From Pontivivens ytuae (GTDB taxonomy: Bacteria; Pseudomonadota; Alphaproteobacteria; Rhodobacterales; Rhodobacteraceae): 64,000 nucleotides of DNA. Below the pieces are notes generated by a model. The model did no database searches. It was given only the letters and a program-made list of their open reading frames with translations, and had not been told where the DNA came from. The stretch covers positions 2,388,001-2,452,000 of the forward strand of contig NZ_CP064942.1 in NCBI RefSeq assembly GCF_015679265.1, in the 5' to 3' direction. The first letter of the stretch is position 1; the number at the start of each line of letters is the position of its first letter. Position numbers and translations under genes: made by a program. This document shows, in pieces, positions 1 through 17,896 of this stretch.

Positions 1-1697
<1,697 letters not shown>

Positions 1698-1707
1698 TCG
1701 CAAGGCC

Positions 1708-1727
1708 GGGGGCGGATCGCCGCCCCC
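1708..1727 (+). other. Intercistronic hairpin between rpoB and rpoC
   Basis: GGGGGCGG and CCGCCCCC pair around an ATCG loop. No T run follows, so it is not an intrinsic terminator. It may mark an mRNA processing or stability site in the rpoBC transcript; that role is inference. Confidence 0.4.
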
Positions 1728-1779
1728 GACCGCGGCCCTCACCCGGCCGCGCAATGCCCACGAGTTATAGGATCACGAG

Positions 1780-5985
<4,206 letters not shown>

Positions 5986-6010
5986 TCGGCGCCACATGAG
6001 AGTTGAGGAA

Positions 6011-6039
6011 GGGCCCCGGTGCGCACCGGGGCCCTTTTT
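6011..6039 (+). terminator. rpoBC intrinsic terminator
   Basis: A perfect 12-base inverted repeat (GGGCCCCGGTGC / GCACCGGGGCCC) is followed immediately by TTTTT. It starts 25 bases after the rpoC stop and is a textbook Rho-independent terminator. Confidence 0.93.
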
Positions 6040-6054
6040 CGTCCTGCGGACGAC

Positions 6055-6091
6055 GCCTCCGGCGGGGGGATATTTGAACAAGGTGGAAAGG
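6055..6091 (+). repeat. Dispersed GGCGGGGATATTT motif, copy 1
   Basis: GCCTCC-GGCGGGGGGATATTTG followed by AACAAGGTGGAAAGG. It is one of five copies in the window, all between or at the ends of genes. It lies after the rpoC terminator and before the DUF2059 gene. Confidence 0.7.
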
Positions 6092-6194
6092 GCGTGGCGC
6101 GGGAACGACATCGCCCGGATGTGACCGCCGGTCCCCTTTGACGGCGCCGCGGTGGTGATTAGGCTCTGGCAAACATCACGTCGGAGTTCTTGCC

Positions 6195-7016
6195 ATGCGC
6201 CCGTTCGCTTCCTTTCTCGCCGTTTTCCTGATCGCGGCCACGTCGCTCTTCGCGCAGGAGAGCGAGCGTGAGGCGCTGGCGCGGGAGATGCTGCTGCTCA
6301 ACGGCTTCGACACGCTGACCGAGGATGTGTCGCGGGGGCTGCAGAATCCCTCCGACCAGTTGCGGCGCGAGAACCCGGAGATGGCGGCGGCCTGGGCGCG
6401 GATCGGCCCGCGCTTCTTCGCGCCGGAGCCGCTGTTCGATTCCGCCGTGGAGCATCTGGCGGAGACGGCGAGCGCGGACGAGTTGCAGATGCTCGCCGAT
6501 TTCTTCTCCACCGAGCTGGGCGCGCGGGTGACCGAGCTCGAGGTGGCGAGCCAGGCACCCGAGATGGAGGAGGTCGACAAGGTTGCCCTCGGTGAGCGGC
6601 TCCTTGAGGAGATGGAGAACGCTGAGGCACGGCGCGAAGTGCTGGAGCGGCTCGGCAGCGCCTTCGGCTCCGAAGAGGCGAATGCGGCCGTGATGCTGAA
6701 TATCCGCTATGCGCTCCTGTCGAGCCTCGCCGCCGAGGGGCAGGGCGCGATGCCGGAGGGGGATCTCCTCTCCTTCGTCATGCGCGACCACGACGACCTG
6801 GTGTCGGAGCTGGAGCGGGAGAGCATCTATCGCTACGCCTTCGTCTACCAGGATCTCAGCGATGACGAGGTCGCGCGCTATGCCGCCCTGCTGGAAACCG
6901 ATGCGGGGCGAAAGCTTTACGCCGCGGTGAACCGCGCGCTGGAGGTCGAGATCGTGGGCGAGATCCGCCGCTTCGGCACCCTGCTGGGCACCGCTCTTCG
7001 AGCCGAGGACATCTAA
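6195..7016 (+). CDS. DUF2059-like exported protein
   Basis: A 273-residue protein with an N-terminal signal peptide (RPFASFLAVFLIAATSLFA, probable cleavage near residue 20 before QES). The rest is almost wholly helical and acidic. It contains the repeat typical of DUF2059 proteins near the C terminus (YAFVYQDLSDDEVARYAALL followed by SDAG-like ETDAGRKLYAAV). Its biochemical function is unknown. It sits alone between the rpoC terminator and the rpsL promoter. The ATG follows a weak ribosome-binding site. The family call is from recognition of the C-terminal repeat, not a search. Confidence 0.7.
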   Translation: MRPFASFLAVFLIAATSLFAQESEREALAREMLLLNGFDTLTEDVSRGLQNPSDQLRRENPEMAAAWARIGPRFFAPEPLFDSAVEHLAETASADELQMLADFFSTELGARVTELEVASQAPEMEEVDKVALGERLLEEMENAEARREVLERLGSAFGSEEANAAVMLNIRYALLSSLAAEGQGAMPEGDLLSFVMRDHDDLVSELERESIYRYAFVYQDLSDDEVARYAALLETDAGRKLYAAVNRALEVEIVGEIRRFGTLLGTALRAEDI

Positions 7017-7328
7017 GAATCCGGTCGCGCGCGGTTGCGCGGGCGGCCCGGTTTCACCATGTCTGAACAGTCGCCGGACGCCACCGCGTGCAGGCCCAAA
7101 CCTGCGGTTGACACTCGGACGACTCGCGCGTAGGTTCCGCGCACTTTCCGGGCAGGTAAACCTGCTTGGCAGATGACATAGCCTGATACTGGCGAGCCAT
7201 GATCCGGGCCGACAACGCCCCGATCCTCTGATTTTCCGCCATTGCGAACCAAGCGAACGGTTCGCGGTGGCTCGTGCGTGCCATGGGGCGCGCATTTGGG
7301 CGTTGAACGAACGATAGGGCGAGATGGA
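7017..7328 (+). other. Regulatory intergenic region upstream of the str operon
   Basis: These 312 bases hold no gene. They contain a sigma70-type promoter (7108-7136) bracketed by two similar inverted repeats, GCAGG-N6-CCTGC at 7090-7105 and GCAGGT-AA-ACCTGC at 7152-7165. About 160 bases of leader then run to rpsL. No tRNA-like fold was seen. Confidence 0.55.
7108..7136 (+). promoter_or_regulatory. Putative rpsL/str operon promoter
   Basis: TTGACA (7108-7113), a 17-base spacer and TAGGTT (7131-7136). The -35 box is perfect and the -10 box has three to four matches. It is the best promoter-like sequence in the region and lies about 190 bases upstream of rpsL. Confidence 0.55.
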
Positions 7329-8185
<857 letters not shown>

Positions 8186-8209
8186 TTCGAGCCTAGAGGA
8201 ACCACCCAG

Positions 8210-10327
8210 ATGGCACGCGAATATCCCCTCGAGCGCTACCGGAACTTCGGGATCATGGCGCATATCGATGCAGGCAAGACCACCTGCACCGAGCGGATCC
8301 TGTTCTACACCGGCAAGTCGCACAAGATCGGCGAAGTGCACGACGGCGCTGCAACCATGGACTGGATGGAGCAGGAGCAGGAGCGTGGCATCACGATCAC
8401 CTCTGCTGCGACCACCACGTTCTGGGAGCGGACCGAGGACGGTCAGGAAGCCCAGACCGAAAAGCACCGCTTCAACATCATCGACACGCCCGGCCACGTG
8501 GACTTCACCATCGAGGTCGAGCGCTCGCTCGCCGTTCTCGACGGCGCGGTTGCCGTGCTCGACGCGAACGCCGGTGTCGAGCCGCAGACCGAGACGGTGT
8601 GGCGCCAGGCCGACCGCTACAAGGTTCCGCGGATCGTGTTCGTCAACAAGATGGACAAGATCGGCGCCGACTTTTTCAACTGCGTCGAGATGATCAAGGA
8701 CCGGACCGGCGCGCGCGCGATGCCGATCCAGATTCCGATCGGTGCGGAAAACGAGCTGGAAGGCATCGTCGACCTGGTCACCATGGAAGAGTGGACCTGG
8801 AAGGGCGAGGACCTCGGTGCGTCCTGGACCCGCCAGCCGGTCCGCGACGAGCTGAAGGACCGTGCCGAAGAGCTGCGCGCCGAGATGGTCGAGATGGCCG
8901 TCGAGATGGATGACGACGCGATGGAGGCGTATCTGGAGGGCAACGAGCCCGACATCGCCACTCTGCGCAAGCTCATCCGCAAGGGCACGCTCGCCATGTC
9001 CTTCGTTCCGGTGCTCGCCGGTTCCGCGTTCAAGAACAAGGGCGTCCAGCCCCTCCTGAACGCCGTAATCGACTACCTGCCGGGTCCGCTCGACGTGCCT
9101 GCCTACATGGGCTTCAAGCCGGGCGACGAGACCGAGACGCGCGACATCCCGCGATCCGCGGATGACGAGCAGCCGTTCGCAGGTCTGGCGTTCAAGATCA
9201 TGAACGATCCGTTCATGGGCACGCTGACCTTCACCCGCATCTACTCCGGCACGCTGGAGAAGGGCGGCTCGATCCTGAACTCGACCAAGGGCAAGAAGGA
9301 GCGCGTCGGCCGCATGGTCATGATGCACTCCAACAAGCAGGACGAGATCACGGAGGCCTTCGCGGGCGACATCATCGCGCTCGCCGGTCTGAAGGACACC
9401 ACCACGGGCGACACGCTCTGCGCCGTCAATGCGCCGGTCGTGCTCGAGACAATGTCCTTCCCCGATCCGGTGATCGAGATCGCGGTCGAGCCCAAGACGA
9501 AGGGCGACCAGGAGAAGATGTCCCAGGGCCTCGCGCGGCTTGCCGCCGAAGACCCGTCCTTCCGCGTGGAGACCGACCTTGAGTCCGGTCAGACCATCAT
9601 GAAGGGCATGGGCGAACTTCACCTCGACATCCTCGTCGACCGCCTCAAGCGGGAGTTCAAGGTCGAGGCGAATATCGGTGCGCCGCAGGTGGCCTATCGG
9701 GAGACGATCTCCCACGAGGCCGAGATCGACTACACTCACAAGAAGCAGTCGGGTGGTTCGGGTCAGTTCGGCCGCGTGAAGCTCGTCATCACGCCGACCG
9801 AGCCGGGCGAAGGCTACTCCTTCGAGTCGAAGATCGTCGGCGGTGCCGTTCCGAAGGAATACATCCCCGGCGTCGAGAAGGGCATCGAGTCCGTGATGGA
9901 CAGCGGCCCGCTCGCCGGCTTCCCGGTGATCGACTTCAAGGTGGCGCTGATCGACGGCGCGTTCCACGACGTGGACTCCAGCGTGCTGGCGTTCGAGATC
10001 GCGGCACGCATGGCGATGCGCGAAGGGATGCGGAAAGCGGGCGCGAAGCTGCTCGAGCCCATCATGAAGGTAGAGGTGGTCACGCCGGAGGAATACACCG
10101 GCAACATCATCGGCGATCTGACCTCCCGTCGCGGGCAGGTGCAGGGGCAGGACACGCGCGGCAACGCCATCGCGATCGACGCCTATGTGCCGCTGGCCAA
10201 CATGTTCGGCTACATCAACAACCTGCGCTCCATGTCCTCGGGCCGCGCGCAGTTCACGATGCAGTTCGACCACTACGAGGCCGTGCCGTCGAACATCTCC
10301 GAAGAGATCCAGGCGAAGTTCGCCTGA
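8210..10327 (+). CDS. fusA: Elongation factor G
   Basis: 705-residue translocation GTPase. G motifs are visible: AHIDAGKTT (about residues 17-25, P loop), RGIT (switch I), DTPGHVDF (G3), NKMD (G4) and GSAFKNKG (G5). The C-terminal domains IV and V follow, with the YRETI and [15 protein letters not shown] segments. Full length, in the normal str-operon position, with a hairpin in the fusA-tuf gap. Confidence 0.99.
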   Translation: MAREYPLERYRNFGIMAHIDAGKTTCTERILFYTGKSHKIGEVHDGAATMDWMEQEQERGITITSAATTTFWERTEDGQEAQTEKHRFNIIDTPGHVDFTIEVERSLAVLDGAVAVLDANAGVEPQTETVWRQADRYKVPRIVFVNKMDKIGADFFNCVEMIKDRTGARAMPIQIPIGAENELEGIVDLVTMEEWTWKGEDLGASWTRQPVRDELKDRAEELRAEMVEMAVEMDDDAMEAYLEGNEPDIATLRKLIRKGTLAMSFVPVLAGSAFKNKGVQPLLNAVIDYLPGPLDVPAYMGFKPGDETETRDIPRSADDEQPFAGLAFKIMNDPFMGTLTFTRIYSGTLEKGGSILNSTKGKKERVGRMVMMHSNKQDEITEAFAGDIIALAGLKDTTTGDTLCAVNAPVVLETMSFPDPVIEIAVEPKTKGDQEKMSQGLARLAAEDPSFRVETDLESGQTIMKGMGELHLDILVDRLKREFKVEANIGAPQVAYRETISHEAEIDYTHKKQSGGSGQFGRVKLVITPTEPGEGYSFESKIVGGAVPKEYIPGVEKGIESVMDSGPLAGFPVIDFKVALIDGAFHDVDSSVLAFEIAARMAMREGMRKAGAKLLEPIMKVEVVTPEEYTGNIIGDLTSRRGQVQGQDTRGNAIAIDAYVPLANMFGYINNLRSMSSGRAQFTMQFDHYEAVPSNISEEIQAKFA

Positions 10328-10337
10328 CCCCGAATTG

Positions 10338-10357
10338 GGCGGGCCAACGGGCCCGCC
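10338..10357 (+). other. Intercistronic hairpin between fusA and tuf
   Basis: GGCGGGCC and GGCCCGCC pair around an AACG loop. No T run follows, so read-through into tuf is expected. It may be a processing or partial attenuation element. Confidence 0.4.
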
Positions 10358-10381
10358 TCCACAGACTGACAGGAGGCCATT

Positions 10382-11557
<1,176 letters not shown>

Positions 11558-11573
11558 GCGAACCCGTAAGCTG

Positions 11574-11605
11574 CGGCCGGGGGACCCGTTTCCCCGGCCG
11601 TGCTC
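11574..11605 (+). terminator. Hairpin after tuf (possible str/S10 attenuator)
   Basis: CGGCCGGGG (11574-11582) pairs with CCCCGGCCG (11592-11600), followed by TGCTCTTTG. The T run is interrupted, so termination is probably partial and some transcripts continue into rpsJ 29 bases further on. Confidence 0.45.
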
Positions 11606-11633
11606 TTTGAAATTGTGATGGATGAGGCGACCC

Positions 11634-11942
11634 ATGAACGGTCAGAACATTCGCATCCGGCTCAAGGCCTTCGACTACCGTGTGCTGGACGCCAGCACGC
11701 AGGAGATCGTGTCGACCGCCAAGCGTACGGGTGCCACGGTCCGCGGGCCCATCCCGCTGCCGAACAAGATTGAGAAATTCACCGTTCTTCGGGGTCCCCA
11801 TGTGGACAAGAAGAGCCGTGAGCAGTTCGAGATCCGCACGCACAAGCGGCTGCTCGACATCGTTGACCCGACGCCGCAGACGGTGGACGCGCTGATGAAG
11901 CTCGACCTCGCCGCGGGCGTGGACGTCGAAATCAAACTCTGA
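11634..11942 (+). CDS. rpsJ: 30S ribosomal protein S10
   Basis: 102 residues, start chosen at [13 protein letters not shown], four codons inside a longer in-frame reading (MRRPMNG). The short start matches the family. S10 belongs to the 30S head and (as NusE) to transcription antitermination complexes. It contains the [14 protein letters not shown] and [19 protein letters not shown] signatures. First gene of the S10 operon. Confidence 0.96.
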   Translation: MNGQNIRIRLKAFDYRVLDASTQEIVSTAKRTGATVRGPIPLPNKIEKFTVLRGPHVDKKSREQFEIRTHKRLLDIVDPTPQTVDALMKLDLAAGVDVEIKL

Positions 11943-11955
11943 GGGGGCAGGGAAG

Positions 11956-12831
11956 ATGCGTTCCGGAGTGATTGCAAAGAAGCTGGGCATGACCCGGCTG
12001 TTCATGGAGGACGGGCGGCAGGTGCCGGTCACGGTTCTCCAGATGGAAAGCTGCCAGGTCGTCGCACAGCGCACGGCTGACAAGGACGGCTACACCGCCG
12101 TTCAGCTCGGCGTGGGCCGGGCCAAGGCGAAGAACGTGAGCCAGCCGATGCGCGGCCACTTCGCGGTTGCGAAGGTGGAGCCGAAGCGGAAGCTTGCCGA
12201 GTTCCGGGTGTCCGAGGACAACCTGATCGGCGTCGGTGAGGAGATCACCGCGGACCACTACTTCGCGGGTCAGTATGTCGACGTTGCCGGCACCTCGATC
12301 GGTAAAGGCTTCGCCGGTGCCATGAAGCGGCACAACTTCGGCGGTCTGCGCGCCTCGCACGGCGTGTCGATCAGCCACCGTTCGCACGGCTCGACCGGTC
12401 AGTGTCAGGACCCGGGCCGCGTGTTCAAGGGCAAGAAGATGGCCGGCCACATGGGTGCGGTCCGCGTGACCACGCAGAACCTGGAGGTCGTCAAGACCGA
12501 CAGCGAGCGCGGCCTCATCATGGTCAAGGGCGCTGTGCCGGGCTCCAAGGGTGGCTGGGTCACGATCAAGGACGCCGTGAAGAAGCCGGTGCCCGAGAAC
12601 GCGATCTTCCCGGCGGCTCTGAAGTCCGCAGCCGAGGAAGCCGCGAAGGCCGCAGCCGAAGCAGCCGCCGCAGCCGAAGCCGAAGCTGCAGCCGCCGCCG
12701 AGGCCGCCGCAGCTGAGCAGGCCGCTGCCGAGGAAGCCGCGCTGAAGGAAGCCGAAGCCCAGATCGAGGCTGACAAGGCGACCGAGGGCGGGGCAGAGGA
12801 TGCCGCTCCTGAAGGGGGTGAGGAGAAATGA
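11956..12831 (+). CDS. rplC: 50S ribosomal protein L3 with Ala/Glu-rich C-terminal extension
   Basis: 291 residues. The first about 215 residues are ordinary L3 ([39 protein letters not shown]). The last about 70 residues are a low-complexity acidic tail of Ala and Glu, probably a charged helix, which most bacterial L3 proteins lack. L3 binds near the peptidyl-transferase centre. Its stop overlaps the rplD start by 4 bases (ATGA). Confidence 0.97.
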   Translation: MRSGVIAKKLGMTRLFMEDGRQVPVTVLQMESCQVVAQRTADKDGYTAVQLGVGRAKAKNVSQPMRGHFAVAKVEPKRKLAEFRVSEDNLIGVGEEITADHYFAGQYVDVAGTSIGKGFAGAMKRHNFGGLRASHGVSISHRSHGSTGQCQDPGRVFKGKKMAGHMGAVRVTTQNLEVVKTDSERGLIMVKGAVPGSKGGWVTIKDAVKKPVPENAIFPAALKSAAEEAAKAAAEAAAAAEAEAAAAAEAAAAEQAAAEEAALKEAEAQIEADKATEGGAEDAAPEGGEEK

Positions 12832-13448
12832 AACTCGACGTGATCAACCTCGATGCCGCAGCGGCGGGCTCGATCGACCTCAATGACGAGGTCTTCGGGC
12901 TGGAGCCGCGCGCGGACATCCTGCACCGCGTCGTGCGCTGGCAGCGTGCCCGCGCGCAGGCCGGCACGCACTCGGTCAAGGGCCGCTCGGAGGTCAGCTA
13001 CTCCACGAAGAAGATCTATCGCCAGAAGGGCACCGGCGGCGCACGCCACGGCTCCCGCAAGGCGCCGATCTTCCGCAAGGGTGGCGTCTACAAGGGCCCG
13101 ACCCCGCGCAGCCACGAGCATGACCTGCCCAAGAAGTTCCGCAAGCTGGGCCTCAAGCACGCGCTCAGCGCCAAGATGACTGCCGGTGAGCTGGTGGTGA
13201 TCGAGGAGGCGAAGCTGACCGAGGCCAAGACCAAGGAACTCGCCAAGCGGCTCGACAAGCTCGGCTGGAAGCGTGCGCTGGTCATCGACGGTGCGGATGT
13301 GGACGAGAACTTCGCCCGCGCCGCGCGCAACATCGAAACCCTCGACGTGCTGCCGAGCGTCGGCGCCAACGTGTACGACATCCTCAAGCGCGACACGCTG
13401 GTCCTGACGAAGTCGGCCGTCGAAGCACTGGAGGCACGGCTGGCATGA
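12828..13448 (+). CDS. rplD: 50S ribosomal protein L4
   Basis: 206 residues with the internal loop reaching the exit tunnel ([20 protein letters not shown]). In E. coli L4 also represses its own operon at transcription and translation level; whether that applies here is not visible. ATGA overlaps link it to rplC and rplW. Confidence 0.97.
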   Translation: MKLDVINLDAAAAGSIDLNDEVFGLEPRADILHRVVRWQRARAQAGTHSVKGRSEVSYSTKKIYRQKGTGGARHGSRKAPIFRKGGVYKGPTPRSHEHDLPKKFRKLGLKHALSAKMTAGELVVIEEAKLTEAKTKELAKRLDKLGWKRALVIDGADVDENFARAARNIETLDVLPSVGANVYDILKRDTLVLTKSAVEALEARLA

Positions 13449-13741
13449 GCGTGAAACCGGAACTCTACGACGTGATCCGCCGGCCGATCATCACCGAGAA
13501 GACCACCCTCGCATCCGAGGCTGGCGCGGTGGTGTTCGAGGTGGCGATCGACGCGAACAAGCCGCAGATCAAGGAGGCCGTCGAAGGTCTCTTCAACGTC
13601 AAGGTGAAGTCGGTGAACACCACCGTCACCAAGGGCAAGGTCAAGCGGTTCCGCGGGCGCCTCGGCACCCGCAAGGACGTCAAGAAAGCTTACGTGACGC
13701 TCGAAGAGGGTAACACCATCGACGTCACCACGGGCCTCTGA
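13445..13741 (+). CDS. rplW: 50S ribosomal protein L23
   Basis: 98 residues, starting [21 protein letters not shown]23 forms part of the exit-tunnel rim where trigger factor and SRP dock. It overlaps rplD by 4 bases. An attenuator-like hairpin lies in the 80-base gap after it. Confidence 0.97.
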   Translation: MSVKPELYDVIRRPIITEKTTLASEAGAVVFEVAIDANKPQIKEAVEGLFNVKVKSVNTTVTKGKVKRFRGRLGTRKDVKKAYVTLEEGNTIDVTTGL

Positions 13742-13755
13742 TACAGAGCACCGAC

Positions 13756-13788
13756 TCACGGCCCTTTCGGGGGCCGTGATCGCTTTTT
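13756..13788 (+). terminator. Terminator-like hairpin inside the S10 operon (rplW/rplB)
   Basis: TCACGGCCC pairs with GGGCCGTGA around a TTTCGG-type loop, followed after ATCGC-like bases by TTTTT (13784-13788). It looks like a weak Rho-independent terminator, 15 bases after rplW and 33 bases before rplB. Confidence 0.5.
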
Positions 13789-13821
13789 GAAGACCAAGAT
13801 CAACCAACGGAAGACAGCAAG

Positions 13822-14655
13822 ATGGCATTGAAGTCGTACAAGCCGACAACGCCTGGCCAGCGCGGGCTGGTTCTGATCGACCGTTCGGAGCTGTGGAAGG
13901 GTCGTCCGGTCAAATCCCTCACCGAGGGTCTGACCAAGAACGGCGGCCGCAACAACACCGGACGGATCACCATGCGCCGCAAGGGCGGCGGGGCGAAGCG
14001 TCTCTATCGCATCGTGGATTTCAAGCGTCGCAAGTACGACGTCCCCGCCGCGGTCGAGCGCATCGAATATGACCCGAACCGGACCGCGTTCATCGCGCTT
14101 CTGAAGTACACCGACGGTGAGCGCGCCTACATCCTGGCGCCGCAGCGCCTCGCGGTGGGCGACATGGTCGTCGCCGGCGAGAAGGTTGACGTGAAGCCCG
14201 GCAACGCGATGCCGTTCACCGGCATGCCGATCGGCACGATCGTCCATAACATCGAGCTGAAGCCGGGCAAGGGCGGTCAGATCGCACGCGCCGCGGGCTC
14301 CTATGCCCAGTTCGTCGGCCGTGACGGTGGCTACGCGCAGATCCGCCTCTCCTCCGGTGAGCTTCGCATGGTGCGCCAGGAGTGCATGGCGACGGTGGGC
14401 GCGGTGTCGAACCCCGACCACTCGAACCAGAACCTCGGCAAGGCAGGCCGCAACCGGCACAAGGGCATCCGCCCGTCCGTCCGCGGCGTCGTCATGAACC
14501 CGATCGATCACCCGCACGGTGGTGGTGAGGGCCGGACCTCGGGTGGCCGCCACCCGGTCACGCCCTGGGGCAAGCCCACCAAGGGCGCCCGGACCCGCAC
14601 CAACAAGACGACCGACAAGTACATTGTCCGGTCGCGCCACCAGCGTAAGAAATAA
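13822..14655 (+). CDS. rplB: 50S ribosomal protein L2
   Basis: 277 residues. The C-terminal signature around [18 protein letters not shown] carries the conserved histidine implicated near the peptidyl-transferase centre. The N terminus [14 protein letters not shown] is typical. Preceded by an 80-base gap with a hairpin, unusual inside the S10 operon. Confidence 0.98.
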   Translation: MALKSYKPTTPGQRGLVLIDRSELWKGRPVKSLTEGLTKNGGRNNTGRITMRRKGGGAKRLYRIVDFKRRKYDVPAAVERIEYDPNRTAFIALLKYTDGERAYILAPQRLAVGDMVVAGEKVDVKPGNAMPFTGMPIGTIVHNIELKPGKGGQIARAAGSYAQFVGRDGGYAQIRLSSGELRMVRQECMATVGAVSNPDHSNQNLGKAGRNRHKGIRPSVRGVVMNPIDHPHGGGEGRTSGGRHPVTPWGKPTKGARTRTNKTTDKYIVRSRHQRKK

Positions 14656-14669
14656 GGAGGCCTGACAAG

Positions 14670-14948
14670 ATGGCACGTTCAGTCTGGAAAGGCCCGTTCG
14701 TCGACAGCTACGTCCTGAAGAAGGCGGAGAAGGCGCGCGAATCCGGCCGCAACGACGTGATCAAGATCTGGTCGCGCCGGTCCACCATCCTGCCGCAGTT
14801 CGTCGGCCTGACCTTCGGCGTCTACAACGGCCGCAAGCACATCCCGGTCAACGTGACCGAGGAGATGATCGGTCAGAAGTTCGGTGAGTACGCTCCGACG
14901 CGGACCTACTACGGTCACGCCGCGGACAAGAAAGCGAAGCGGAAGTAA
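14670..14948 (+). CDS. rpsS: 30S ribosomal protein S19
   Basis: 92 residues, [19 protein letters not shown] at the start. S19 pairs with S13 in the head. An AAGGAGG ribosome-binding site precedes it, 14 bases after rplB. Confidence 0.98.
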   Translation: MARSVWKGPFVDSYVLKKAEKARESGRNDVIKIWSRRSTILPQFVGLTFGVYNGRKHIPVNVTEEMIGQKFGEYAPTRTYYGHAADKKAKRK

Positions 14949-14952
14949 GACG

Positions 14953-15342
14953 ATGGGACAGGAAAAGAACCCCCGCCGCGTCGCGGAGAATGAAGCGATG
15001 GCCGTGAGCCGCATGCTGCGCACGAGCCCGCAGAAGCTCAACCTCGTGGCGCAGATGATCCGGAACAAGCCGGTCGACAAGGCGCTGACGGACCTGACCT
15101 TCTCCAAGAAGCGCATCGCCGAGGACGTGAAGAAGACCCTTCAGTCCGCGATCGCCAACGCGGAGAACAACCACGGTCTCGACGTGGACGAGCTGATCGT
15201 GGCCGAGGCCTATGTCGGCAAGAACCTGGTGATGAAGCGCGGCCGTCCGCGGGCACGTGGCCGGTTCGGCCGCATCCTCAAGCCGTTCTCCCAGGTCACG
15301 ATCAAGGTGCGTCAGGTCGGCGCCGAAGAGGAGCAAGCCTAA
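14953..15342 (+). CDS. rplV: 50S ribosomal protein L22
   Basis: 129 residues from [15 protein letters not shown]; an upstream in-frame ATG at 14884 inside rpsS is rejected. The exit-tunnel hairpin segment ([14 protein letters not shown]) is present. The stop shares a base with the rpsC start (TAATG). Confidence 0.97.
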   Translation: MGQEKNPRRVAENEAMAVSRMLRTSPQKLNLVAQMIRNKPVDKALTDLTFSKKRIAEDVKKTLQSAIANAENNHGLDVDELIVAEAYVGKNLVMKRGRPRARGRFGRILKPFSQVTIKVRQVGAEEEQA

Positions 15343-16040
15343 TGGGTAACAAGGTCAATCCGATCGGGCTGCGCCTTCAGGTCAACCGGACCTGGGACAG
15401 CCGCTGGTATGCCGACACCAAGGAGTACGGCAACCTTCTGCACGAAGACATCAAGATCCGCGAGTACATCCACAAGACTCAAGGACAGGCCGGCATCAGC
15501 CGCATCATCATCGAGCGCCCGCACCGCAAGTGCCGGGTCACGATCCATGCGGCCCGTCCCGGTGTCATCATCGGCAAGAAAGGCGCGGACATCGAGAAGC
15601 TGCGCAAGGAGCTCTCGAAGCTGACGGACAGCGAGCTGCACCTCAACATCGTCGAGGTCCGCAAGCCCGAGATCGACGCACGCCTGGTGGCCGAGAACAT
15701 CGCCCAGCAGCTCGAGCGTCGGGTGTCCTTCCGCCGGGCGCTGAAGCGCGCCGTGCAGAACGCCATGCGCATGGGTGCGCTCGGCATCCGGATCAACGCC
15801 GCCGGCCGTCTGGGCGGGGCCGAGATCGCACGGACCGAGTGGTACCGGGAGGGCCGCGTGCCGCTCCACACCCTGCGGGCCGACATCGACTACGCACATG
15901 TCGAGGGCAAGACCGCCTACGGCATCATCGGAATCAAGGTCTGGATCTTCAAAGGCGAAATCATGGAGCACGATCCGTCGGCTCGTGACCGCCGCCAGGA
16001 AGAGCTCCAGTCCGGCGGCCGCCCCGGCGGGCGCGGCTGA
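15342..16040 (+). CDS. rpsC: 30S ribosomal protein S3
   Basis: 232 residues. The KH domain shows [15 protein letters not shown]; the C-terminal domain shows [18 protein letters not shown]3 forms part of the mRNA entry channel. It ends in a short Gly/Arg-rich tail. Its start overlaps the rplV stop. Confidence 0.98.
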   Translation: MGNKVNPIGLRLQVNRTWDSRWYADTKEYGNLLHEDIKIREYIHKTQGQAGISRIIIERPHRKCRVTIHAARPGVIIGKKGADIEKLRKELSKLTDSELHLNIVEVRKPEIDARLVAENIAQQLERRVSFRRALKRAVQNAMRMGALGIRINAAGRLGGAEIARTEWYREGRVPLHTLRADIDYAHVEGKTAYGIIGIKVWIFKGEIMEHDPSARDRRQEELQSGGRPGGRG

Positions 16041-16060
16041 GCGGGTAGGGGAGAGACGAC

Positions 16061-16474
16061 ATGCTTTCGCCAAAGCGTACGAAGTACCGCAAGCAGCACA
16101 AGGGCCGGATCCACGGCGAGGCCAAGGGTGGCTCCACCCTCAACTTCGGCCAGTACGGTCTGAAGGCGACGACGCCCGAGCGCGTCACCGCCCGTCAGAT
16201 CGAGGCGGCACGCCGGGCCATGACGCGCCACATGAAGCGTCAGGGCCGTGTGTGGATCCGCATCTTCCCCGACGTGCCCGTCACGTCGAAGCCCACCGAG
16301 GTCCGGATGGGTAAGGGTAAGGGTTCCGTCGACTACTGGGCGGCCAAGGTGAAGCCGGGCCGCGTGATGTTCGAGATCGACGGCGTGAACGAGGACGTGG
16401 CCAAGGAGGCGCTCCGCCTCGCGGCCATGAAGCTCCCGGTCAAGTGCCGCTTCGTCCAGCGCGAAGACTGGTAA
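16061..16474 (+). CDS. rplP: 50S ribosomal protein L16
   Basis: 137 residues, starting [16 protein letters not shown], with the [20 protein letters not shown] block. L16 organises the A-tRNA site of the 50S subunit. A terminator-like hairpin follows before rpmC. Confidence 0.98.
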   Translation: MLSPKRTKYRKQHKGRIHGEAKGGSTLNFGQYGLKATTPERVTARQIEAARRAMTRHMKRQGRVWIRIFPDVPVTSKPTEVRMGKGKGSVDYWAAKVKPGRVMFEIDGVNEDVAKEALRLAAMKLPVKCRFVQREDW

Positions 16475-16503
16475 GATCGCGCCTCGCACATACGAGTTTG
16501 GGG

Positions 16504-16540
16504 GAGCCCCGGCGCCGAATGGCACGGGGCTCTTCTCTTT
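16504..16540 (+). terminator. Terminator-like hairpin between rplP and rpmC
   Basis: GAGCCCCG (16504-16511) and CGGGGCTC (16525-16532) pair around a 13-base loop and are followed by TTCTCTTT. It sits in a 224-base gap that is long for this operon and otherwise shows no gene. Partial attenuation is plausible. Confidence 0.45.
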
Positions 16541-16698
16541 GACGGGCCGGAGCTCGCGGAAATCCCGCGGTTCAAGGCGATAAGGACTTGAAAGTTTGCG
16601 GGGGAGGGCGTATCCGACGCCCTCATCCAAGAACTCCATCGGAATCAGGGTGACCCCGCAGGGGCCCTCCGGTGATTGTTGAAAAAGGAAGACTGGCA

Positions 16699-16905
16699 AT
16701 GAATGCCACCGAACTTCGCGACAAGACGCCGGACGAGCTGCGCGATCAGCTCGTCGCGCTGAAGAAGGAGGCGTTCAACCTCCGCTTCCAGGGCGCCACC
16801 GGCCAGCTTGAGAACACCGCACGCATGCGCTCCGTCCGCCGCGACGTGGCCCGTGTGAAGACGATCCTGAACGAAAAGGCCGCTGCCGCGGCATCGGAGG
16901 AGTAA
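16699..16905 (+). CDS. rpmC: 50S ribosomal protein L29
   Basis: 68 residues from [18 protein letters not shown]; an earlier in-frame ATG at 16672 adds nine unlikely residues. AAAGGAAG upstream can serve as ribosome-binding site. Helical-hairpin protein at the exit tunnel. Followed three bases later by rpsQ. Confidence 0.95.
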   Translation: MNATELRDKTPDELRDQLVALKKEAFNLRFQGATGQLENTARMRSVRRDVARVKTILNEKAAAAASEE

Positions 16906-16908
16906 TCG

Positions 16909-17151
16909 ATGCCCAAGCGTATCCTTCAAGGCACCGTCACCAGCGACAAGAACGACCAGACCGTCACGGTGCTGGTCGAGCGGCGCTACACGCACCCGCT
17001 GCTGCACAAGACCGTCCGCGACTCCAAAAAGTATCGGGCACATGACGCAGAGAACGCCTTCAAGGTGGGCGATGTCGTTCGCATCCGCGAATGCGCGCCC
17101 TACTCGAAGTCGAAGCGTTGGGAGGTTCTGACCGACACGTCGGCAGAGTAA
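16909..17151 (+). CDS. rpsQ: 30S ribosomal protein S17
   Basis: 80 residues, [19 protein letters not shown], with the [21 protein letters not shown]-fold end. A primary 16S rRNA binder in the 30S body. Last gene of the S10 operon. Confidence 0.98.
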   Translation: MPKRILQGTVTSDKNDQTVTVLVERRYTHPLLHKTVRDSKKYRAHDAENAFKVGDVVRIRECAPYSKSKRWEVLTDTSAE

Positions 17152-17213
17152 CCCAACATCAACGAAACCGCGGGGCCGGACTGCACCGGTCCCCGCAGGT
17201 CGGGAGATAATCC

Positions 17214-17582
17214 ATGATCCAGATGCAGACGAATCTGGATGTCGCTGACAATTCCGGCGCGCGCCGGGTGCAGTGCATCAAGGTTCTCGGCGGGGCGAAG
17301 CGCAAGTACGCCTCCGTCGGCGACATCATCGTGGTCTCCGTGAAGGAGGCCATTCCGCGCGGCCGCGTGAAGAAGGGTGACGTCCGCAAGGCCGTCGTCG
17401 TGCGCACCGCCAAGGAAGTCCGCCGCGAAGATGGCACCGCCATCCGCTTCGACCGCAACGCCGCGGTGATCCTGAACAACTCGAACGAGCCCGTGGGCAC
17501 CCGGATCTTCGGTCCGGTGGTGCGCGAGCTGCGTGCGAAGAACTTCATGAAGATCATCTCGCTCGCGCCGGAGGTGCTGTGA
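17214..17582 (+). CDS. rplN: 50S ribosomal protein L14
   Basis: 122 residues, [19 protein letters not shown], with the [18 protein letters not shown] segment. First gene of the spc operon. The stop overlaps the rplX start (TGATG). Confidence 0.98.
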   Translation: MIQMQTNLDVADNSGARRVQCIKVLGGAKRKYASVGDIIVVSVKEAIPRGRVKKGDVRKAVVVRTAKEVRREDGTAIRFDRNAAVILNNSNEPVGTRIFGPVVRELRAKNFMKIISLAPEVL

Positions 17583-17896
17583 TGGCTGCGAAACTCCGCA
17601 AGGGCGATAAGGTCGTCGTGCTCGCCGGCAAGGACAAGGGCCGCGAGGGTGAGATCACCCAGGTCCTGCCCAAGGAAGGCAAGGCCGTGGTCTCCGGCGT
17701 GAACGTCGCGATCCGCCACACCCGTCAGACGCAGAACAGCCAGGGCGGCCGCATCTCCAAGGAGATGCCGATCCAGCTGTCCAACCTCGCGCTGGTCGAT
17801 CCCAAGGACGGTGGCCCGACCCGCGTCGGCTTCCGCGTGGAAGACGGCAAGAAGGTGCGTTTCGCCAAGAAATCCGGGGAGACCATCGATGCTTGA
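17582..17896 (+). CDS. rplX: 50S ribosomal protein L24
   Basis: 104 residues from ATG 17582 ([20 protein letters not shown]); a GTG one codon earlier is possible. KOW motif [17 protein letters not shown]. It overlaps rplN by one base and the rplE start by eight bases (ATGCTTGA), suggesting translational coupling. Confidence 0.96.
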   Translation: MAAKLRKGDKVVVLAGKDKGREGEITQVLPKEGKAVVSGVNVAIRHTRQTQNSQGGRISKEMPIQLSNLALVDPKDGGPTRVGFRVEDGKKVRFAKKSGETIDA

